Source of the DNA: a virus
Strand: one strand, 5' to 3'
Length of the DNA stretch: 25,228 bases
Virus record (IMG/VR): IMGVR_UViG_3300029787_005119
Coordinates: 1-25,228 of that record
Shown here: piece by piece, positions 21,485-25,228 of the stretch
Layout: the number at the start of each line of letters is the position of its first letter
Numbering within the stretch: the first letter of the stretch is position 1
Translations under genes and position numbers: made by a program
Notes under the pieces: model-generated
The model's database searches: none
What the model saw: the letters and a program-made list of their open reading frames with translations, nothing else
What the model was told of the DNA's origin: nothing

Positions 21485-21492
21485 TATAAATA
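21485..21492 (+). promoter_or_regulatory. T4 late promoter consensus (TATAAATA) for the 21498 gene
   Basis: TATAAATA, identical to the T4 late promoter consensus, ends 5 bases before the ATG at 21498. In T4 the octamer covers about -13 to -6, which places the transcription start on the A of this ATG. No -35 element is seen. Confidence 0.7.
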
Positions 21493-21497
21493 TATAC

Positions 21498-21866
21498 ATG
21501 AAGCAACGATTATTTGAAGATTCCGAAATGCCGGATGTTAGTAGACAGGTAACTGGCATAGGGACTAATACAATGGATGCCGGGGCAACCACTCTTGGAG
21601 ACTTTACGCGCCGCGAAAACGGACTACCTAATACACATGATTCTGGAGTTGCATACCCATTAGATAGTATTGATGATATTGCTGCTGATGCTTTTTTGAA
21701 TATAAGCAATATGCAGCGAGACTTAGAGATAGCAAAAAGCAATCCGGTCTTAAAAAGCGATAAGCATCAAAAAATAATAGATAAGTTAGAATTAAATCTT
21801 AAAGATATTACTAAATCTTTACTTGATTTTGATAAAACCTTATCTATAATTAAAGGTAATGAATAG
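21498..21866 (+). CDS. Probable late head protein with prohead-protease-like N-terminus, 122 residues
   Basis: The protein starts MKQRLFEDSE; LFE at residues 5-7 fits the (I/L)XE cleavage rule. A polar, Gly/Thr-rich stretch follows (TGIGTNTMDAGATTLGDF), then a helical C-terminal half with several amphipathic helices. The start at 21498 is chosen because a perfect late promoter ends 5 bases before it; the in-frame ATGs at 21456 and 21474 would place codons inside both late promoters. Its end overlaps the next gene by 8 bases. No family is recognised; a virion or prohead component is inferred from the promoter and N-terminus. Confidence 0.7.
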   Translation: MKQRLFEDSEMPDVSRQVTGIGTNTMDAGATTLGDFTRRENGLPNTHDSGVAYPLDSIDDIAADAFLNISNMQRDLEIAKSNPVLKSDKHQKIIDKLELNLKDITKSLLDFDKTLSIIKGNE

Positions 21867-22248
21867 TATTCTTAAGGTTTTAGCTTCTTTTGGATTAACC
21901 ATTGGATTGAGTACACTTATAGCTCTTTTTTTCTCTAGTGAACTCTTCTGGTTAATATGGACTACAGCAACTATTTTGCAATTTGTTGCCTTTTATTTTT
22001 ATAATCGTATCTATACAAATAGATTAATTAAAGATTTAGAAAATATAAAAGTTGATCAATTAAAAGAAGCCAATAGAAACATGGTACAAGTTAAATGTCC
22101 ATGCGATGAAAATTTACAGCAAGCTGTTGATTTTAGATTTGATCAGGTAAATATTTTTGACTGTGTAAAATGTGGTAAACCAGTTAAATGCGATATAAAT
22201 GTAACAACAGTAATGGTGACTGAACCTATGTACTTTGACGATAAATGA
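21859..22248 (+). CDS. Two-helix membrane protein with a cytosolic Cys cluster
   Basis: This 129-residue protein has two hydrophobic segments, about residues 4-25 and 29-49, separated by a short SSE turn, so it should be a hairpin in the inner membrane. A charged helix (53-75) follows, and then Cys residues at 80, 82, 102, 105 and 111 (CPC, later CVKC), which resemble a small zinc ribbon with uneven spacing. No family is recognised. It overlaps the upstream late gene by 8 bases and the downstream gene by 4 (ATGA), so it is probably expressed in the same unit. Lysis, superinfection exclusion or membrane tethering of a phage complex are all possible and undecided. Confidence 0.7.
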   Translation: MNSILKVLASFGLTIGLSTLIALFFSSELFWLIWTTATILQFVAFYFYNRIYTNRLIKDLENIKVDQLKEANRNMVQVKCPCDENLQQAVDFRFDQVNIFDCVKCGKPVKCDINVTTVMVTEPMYFDDK

Positions 22249-22649
22249 AAGATTTAGAATCCATAACTAAGGAAGTGGCACCGAATTTTACAGCTCCTTT
22301 ACCAGTAGAAAAAAAATTAGAGATAAAAGCATTGCTTAATATTTTAGATAGTACTTTATCTGTTGATAAACGAGATTTATTAGCAACTGGTATTGCATCT
22401 CGTGGATGGAAAGATCTATCAGTATTAAAGGTATTAAGAGAATGTCTTTTTTTAGAAATAGAAGATCTGCAAGTATCTAAAAATACTGAAGATGCTAACG
22501 TTCGCCTTGCAACAAATCAAATTAAGCGTAATTTAAAAAGTCAAGTTGATACTATTATTAATATTTTAGAATCTTCAACCAATAAGAAAGAAAATTTTTA
22601 TTACTTGATAGGTGTTGTGCTCGCTAGTTTAGAAAAAATGGAACAGTAA
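22245..22649 (+). CDS. Hypothetical helical protein, 134 residues
   Basis: No family is recognised. The protein looks fully helical, with repeated Leu-rich amphipathic segments (KALLNILDSTLSVDKRDLL, LKVLRECLFLEIEDL, VDTIINILES, YYLIGVVLASLEKM) and no membrane span. Its ATG overlaps the stop of the membrane protein (ATGA), pointing to coupled translation and perhaps a joint role. It ends 29 bases before the next ATG, where a TATAAT lies. Confidence 0.68.
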   Translation: MKDLESITKEVAPNFTAPLPVEKKLEIKALLNILDSTLSVDKRDLLATGIASRGWKDLSVLKVLRECLFLEIEDLQVSKNTEDANVRLATNQIKRNLKSQVDTIINILESSTNKKENFYYLIGVVLASLEKMEQ

Positions 22650-22656
22650 TATTATA

Positions 22657-22672
22657 GGAACTATAGTATAAT
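22657..22672 (+). promoter_or_regulatory. GGAAC-5-TATAAT promoter for the 22679 gene
   Basis: TATAAT at 22667-22672 stands 6 bases before the ATG at 22679. No TTGNNN -35 box lies at 16-18 bases, unlike the other members. Instead GGAAC at 22657-22661 is 5 bases before the -10 box, as at 1941 and 10412. It may be a variant class using an upstream element in place of the -35. Confidence 0.5.
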
Positions 22673-22678
22673 TTAAGT

Positions 22679-22942
22679 ATGTCTAATAAAGAGAATAATA
22701 AAAAAGTAGATAAGTTAGAGGATACGCAAGATTTAGATTATCTTGCCCGATTTGCTTGTTTAATGTATGGTGTTAATGTAGCTGCAGATTTTGCCGAAAA
22801 ACGGGGTATTAATACTGAAAAGAATAATTCATGGATTAAGCCAATAGTTTTTCAGAAATATATTGATGAAAGATACGAGGATATGAAATTTAATATTAAA
22901 CAATCACTAGAGGGTAAGGAGAATGAAATACATTCCTGGTAG
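22679..22942 (+). CDS. Hypothetical protein, 87 residues
   Basis: No family is recognised. The N-terminal 20 residues are charged (MSNKENNKKVDKLEDTQDL), followed by a helical segment with YLARFACLMYGVNVAADFAEKRG and a mixed C-terminal half ending with ENEIHSW. The protein is soluble. It has its own TATAAT promoter 6 bases upstream of the ATG, and it overlaps the next gene by 20 bases. Confidence 0.65.
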   Translation: MSNKENNKKVDKLEDTQDLDYLARFACLMYGVNVAADFAEKRGINTEKNNSWIKPIVFQKYIDERYEDMKFNIKQSLEGKENEIHSW

Positions 22943-23144
22943 TACTTTTTTAAATAGAACACAACGGCATAGAAAATACTTTAAAAGAGGTATACCGTAT
23001 AGTTTAAAAATAATTCGAACCTTACCAGATTCGTCTAGTTTAAAATATGTCTTTACTGATCAAACAACTGGTGACGATACTGATATTATTTTTGAAGATG
23101 CAAGGCAAGCAGATAAATTTTTAGAACAATTTTTAACTAAATAA
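22923..23144 (+). CDS. Hypothetical small protein, 73 residues
   Basis: No family is recognised. The first 30 residues are basic (TFLNRTQRHRKYFKRG), and the rest alternates beta-like and acidic segments (LKYVFTDQTTGDDTDIIFED) with a final helix. It could bind nucleic acid, but no motif proves it. AAGGAG ends one base before the ATG, which is closer than a normal ribosome binding site, so coupling to the overlapping upstream gene (20 bases) is more likely to drive translation. One base separates it from the oxygenase-like gene. Confidence 0.62.
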   Translation: MKYIPGSTFLNRTQRHRKYFKRGIPYSLKIIRTLPDSSSLKYVFTDQTTGDDTDIIFEDARQADKFLEQFLTK

Positions 23145-23145
23145 C

Positions 23146-23697
23146 ATGAAATACGAAAACATAGATGAAAAGTTTGTTTGGAAAGTGCCTACTAAACCGC
23201 TGGATATAGAAAAATTAGTAAAAGTTAATAGCGAAATGCGTTATTACCACTTTGACGTACAAGAGATTAATGTACAAGATCTTTGTAAACAAAATGACTT
23301 TTTTGATTGGCTATTTAAAAAGCATCCATATCGGGCTGGTCTTGTTAAAATGGACCCGAATACACTATATGATTGGCATGTAGATCACCTTGAAGGCAGA
23401 ACCATGAGGGGTGTATGTATTAATGCCGTAGTTACAGATTCACCTTCCTTAGTTATGTTTTCTGAAAATATAGAAAAACTTGCAAGCCAAGGGGGTAACG
23501 AATGGCAAGCTGATATTGTACCTTTTACATACGAGAAAAACGAAGTTTATATATTCAATCCAACACAAAGCCATTCAGTTTATAATTTTGAAAATACAAG
23601 ATACTTATTTAGTTTACAGTTTGGTGAAAATGTGCATAGATTAACCTATGAACAACTCGTAAATGAAGTAAAGACAGAATATGTCGCAGGAAAGTAA
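23146..23697 (+). CDS. 2OG-Fe(II) oxygenase-like protein, paralogue 1
   Basis: This 183-residue protein has the double-stranded beta-helix pattern of iron/2-oxoglutarate oxygenases. The HxD pair is H78 and D80 in YDWHVDH, the distal His is H143 in QSHSVYN, and R152 in TRYLFSLQF is well placed to bind 2-oxoglutarate. KKHPYRAGLVKMDPNTLYDW precedes the HxD. Asp/Asn hydroxylase-like or cupin-like binding roles are alternatives; the substrate is unknown. It has a close tandem paralogue just downstream, overlapping it by 17 bases. The HxD...H...R layout is visible, but no named family is certain. Confidence 0.68.
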   Translation: MKYENIDEKFVWKVPTKPLDIEKLVKVNSEMRYYHFDVQEINVQDLCKQNDFFDWLFKKHPYRAGLVKMDPNTLYDWHVDHLEGRTMRGVCINAVVTDSPSLVMFSENIEKLASQGGNEWQADIVPFTYEKNEVYIFNPTQSHSVYNFENTRYLFSLQFGENVHRLTYEQLVNEVKTEYVAGK

Positions 23698-24202
23698 ATA
23701 TTTTTTAAAAATTACAGATGTAGATATTAATTTATCTAATTTACAACCTACATCTGAGTCACATAATTATAATGGGTTTTATATATACCCTATGATTGAT
23801 GATAGCTCAGAAGAAAAATTTATTAACGATAATGAGTTTTTATGTTGGCTAAATCAACGCCACCCGTTAAAATGTGCTTTAATTAAAATGAATCCTTTTC
23901 AGACTTATAATTGGCATAAGGACGTAAGACGAGGAGTTTGTATAAATGTTTTATTGGATCATAAAAATTCATATACGTTATTTTCAGATGATGTATTAGA
24001 AGGTTCAAACGGACTTTATGGCAATATAACAAAAATGAATTATGAACTAAATAAATTCTATTTGTTTAATAATCAAATACCTCATTCAGTATATAATTAT
24101 GAAGGGGAGAGGGTACTTTTTAGTATAGAGTTTTTAAATGAAGATAAGCACCAACTTACCTATGAACAGCTAAAAAATGAGATAGACGAGTATTTTCTGT
24201 GA
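23681..24202 (+). CDS. 2OG-Fe(II) oxygenase-like protein, paralogue 2
   Basis: This 173-residue protein is a paralogue of the preceding one. Shared features are RHPLKCALIKMNPFQTYNW, the H79-x-D81 pair, RRGVCIN, the distal H135 in PHSVYNYEGE, R144 in ERVLFSIEF and the closing QLTYEQLKNEI. It lacks the longer loop between the HxD and RGVCIN that paralogue 1 has (the HLEGRTM stretch), so the active-site surroundings differ. The start at 23681 overlaps paralogue 1 by 17 bases; no ribosome binding site is clear. It is the last plus-strand gene in the window. The two proteins probably arose by tandem duplication and may act on related substrates or form a heterodimer. Confidence 0.66.
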   Translation: MSQESKYFLKITDVDINLSNLQPTSESHNYNGFYIYPMIDDSSEEKFINDNEFLCWLNQRHPLKCALIKMNPFQTYNWHKDVRRGVCINVLLDHKNSYTLFSDDVLEGSNGLYGNITKMNYELNKFYLFNNQIPHSVYNYEGERVLFSIEFLNEDKHQLTYEQLKNEIDEYFL

Positions 24203-24289
24203 TTTTTATGAAAAACGGTGCAGGAGATTAAGGGAGACCCCATTTGTTTTGTGTTAGGTATATATTGGTATACCTAAAAAACCACGGTT
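24203..24289. other. Convergent intergenic gap with hairpins
   Basis: This 87-base gap separates the plus-strand oxygenase-like genes from a minus-strand virion gene. It holds no plausible gene. It contains one clear inverted repeat (24254-24277) and, beside the minus-strand stop, a short AAAACC-GT-GGTTTT palindrome followed on the minus strand by a T run, which could end transcription weakly in that direction. Confidence 0.5.
24254..24277. terminator. Hairpin, possible terminator between convergent genes
   Basis: TTAGGTATA at 24254-24262 pairs perfectly over 9 bases with TATACCTAA at 24269-24277 around a 6-base loop. On the plus strand it is followed by an A run rather than a T run, and on the minus strand the T run comes before it, so it does not fit a standard intrinsic terminator in either direction. 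The location between converging genes still suggests a role in ending transcription or stabilising message ends. Confidence 0.3.
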
Positions 24290-25228
24290 TTAATAGTAAT
24301 CCCCGTATACATCAGTGTCATTCTGAGACATATCAAATACATCAGTTTTACTAAATGTATCAACATTGTACTCATCATACTCATCTTTTTTAAGATCTGT
24401 TTGTGGATTAGTAAATCCGGATAATCTACCTGCAAAGCTATCTTCATAAATTTGCTGATTACCAGAGATTTGAGTAACGAAATTAGATGTCCAAACCTGA
24501 CTAGATAATGTACCTACTATTGCACCTGTTGGTTTAAATGAAGGTTGACTACCAGTACTGAAGAATGTATCTGGCCAAACTGCTAGCCAGGGGTAAGGTG
24601 CAGAATCTGATGATGAAGAACCTTGATTAACACCTTGCTTAAGCAGATCCCAACTCGCTGTAGCACTAGAGGTACCTAGATTAGTACCGCCTGCTTTTTG
24701 AAAAATATAATCATCTCCATCACTATTTCTTGTCCACTTTAAAGTACCGTTATCATTATTTAAAATATATGTTCCCTCTATTTCCGGTACTCCGTAGTCT
24801 AAGAAATCAAAAGTATTAACAGCTGTGGTTGCTTGGAATGGTGTATTTTTACCATCTGATGATGATAGATATTGAAACTGTAAATATGGAAGTTTCTTCC
24901 TATACGGGTCAAATTTGTCTATATCAATAGTTTCTTCATTAATAAATTCATTTGAATAACCATCAGAAAAGATTCTACCTACACCATATGCTGTAACTCC
25001 ATCATAACGAGTTTGAGAATATCTCTCACCAGTTATTATACTAACAGTAGTATCTTGATAATATGGCCCAGTATCTACATATATCTTACTATTAACTAAT
25101 GCGCCGCCTGTAAATGGTATACCAGGCTCGAAGCTATAATCATAACGTTTAGCCTTAATTAAAAATACATAATGGCCAGCTAAAGGATTAATTTGAGATA
25201 TATCTTCGTCTAACTTTTCAGTTATTTC
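24290..25228 (-). CDS. Probable virion structural protein, 5' part outside the window
   Basis: A frame open from the window edge runs 312 residues on the minus strand to a TAA at 24290-24292. The protein is rich in Tyr, Ser, Thr, Asp and Gly with many short beta segments, such as GHYVFLIKAKRYDYSF, PFTGGALVNSKIYVDTGPYY and PYPWLAVWPDTFFSTG, and a Ser-rich loop (QGSSSSDS). The end is acidic and Tyr-rich (NDTDVYGDYY). This composition is typical of phage tail, baseplate or neck proteins. No family is recognised. It converges on the 2OG-oxygenase-like genes across an 87-base gap with hairpins. The full length and start cannot be seen. Confidence 0.65.
   Translation of the reverse strand, partial: EITEKLDEDISQINPLAGHYVFLIKAKRYDYSFEPGIPFTGGALVNSKIYVDTGPYYQDTTVSIITGERYSQTRYDGVTAYGVGRIFSDGYSNEFINEETIDIDKFDPYRKKLPYLQFQYLSSSDGKNTPFQATTAVNTFDFLDYGVPEIEGTYILNNDNGTLKWTRNSDGDDYIFQKAGGTNLGTSSATASWDLLKQGVNQGSSSSDSAPYPWLAVWPDTFFSTGSQPSFKPTGAIVGTLSSQVWTSNFVTQISGNQQIYEDSFAGRLSGFTNPQTDLKKDEYDEYNVDTFSKTDVFDMSQNDTDVYGDYY

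Noticed and set aside
21464-21742. 93-residue N-terminal extension of the 141-residue minus-strand protein
   Set aside because: It would be antisense to the 21498 gene and cover both late promoters; the internal ATG at 21463 has the expected promoter spacing.
1-25228. tRNA genes, CRISPR arrays, insertion sequences or an origin
   Set aside because: No cloverleaf-like segment, regular spaced repeats, transposase gene or terminal inverted repeats were seen when reading by eye; a tRNAscan-type search was not possible.

Overview
This window is a piece of an AT-rich, T4-like myovirus genome. The evidence is a set of T4 replication and recombination proteins: UvsX recombinase, gp41 helicase, gp32 single-stranded DNA-binding protein, gp45 sliding clamp, an RNase H-type 5'-3' exonuclease and gp61 primase. 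T4-style late promoter motifs (NATAAATA) and prohead-protease-type N-termini point the same way. The base composition, the mix of sugar-nucleotide genes and the style of the gp32 and gp45 proteins suggest a marine member of the group. The host cannot be read from the sequence; a SAR11-like or other AT-rich marine bacterium is only a guess.

Layout. 1-2884 (+): the C-terminal part of uvsX, a DUF2061 membrane protein, a VirK/DUF535-like protein, a 55-residue ORF and a QueC-like 7-deazaguanine enzyme. 2865-4169 (-): one acidic protein with a perfect EF-hand loop, probably late and structural. 4215-7898 (+): a glutamine amidotransferase, a formyltransferase, a MazZ/DUF5664-like nucleotide hydrolase, a nucleotidyltransferase-GHMP kinase fusion, a glycosyltransferase split by an in-phase -1 slippery heptamer, and a second nucleotidyltransferase. 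7886-13376 (+): gp41, a DHH phosphoesterase, gp32, gp45 and small unknown genes. 13407-17205 (+): an FkbM methyltransferase, an RmlD-like reductase, a third nucleotidyltransferase, a GalE-like epimerase and an RmlB-like dehydratase. 17174-19606 (+): RNase H, primase and two small genes. 19645-21463 (-): five small, mostly acidic proteins, four sharing an N-terminal (L)IFE motif that looks like a T4 capsid-targeting sequence. 21498-24202 (+): a sixth protein of similar type, a membrane protein with a Cys cluster, small unknowns, and two tandem 2OG-Fe(II)-oxygenase-like paralogues. 24290-25228 (-): the C-terminal part of a probable virion protein that runs off the window.

How it works together. 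The plus-strand genes form a replication and nucleotide programme interleaved with two blocks for activated-sugar synthesis and transfer. The minus-strand genes and the 21498 gene look like a late capsid and virion programme. The promoters separate the two sets. Most plus-strand promoters read TTGNNN-16-TATAAT(-like)-6-ATG. The late set reads NATAAATA-5-ATG with no -35. In both classes the expected transcription start falls on, or within a base of, the A of the start codon, which implies leaderless mRNAs. The strongest observations are the dual leaderless promoter architecture, the repeated capsid-targeting N-termini, the candidate programmed -1 frameshift in the glycosyltransferase, the QueC that has lost two zinc ligands, and the nucleotidyltransferase-GHMP kinase fusion.
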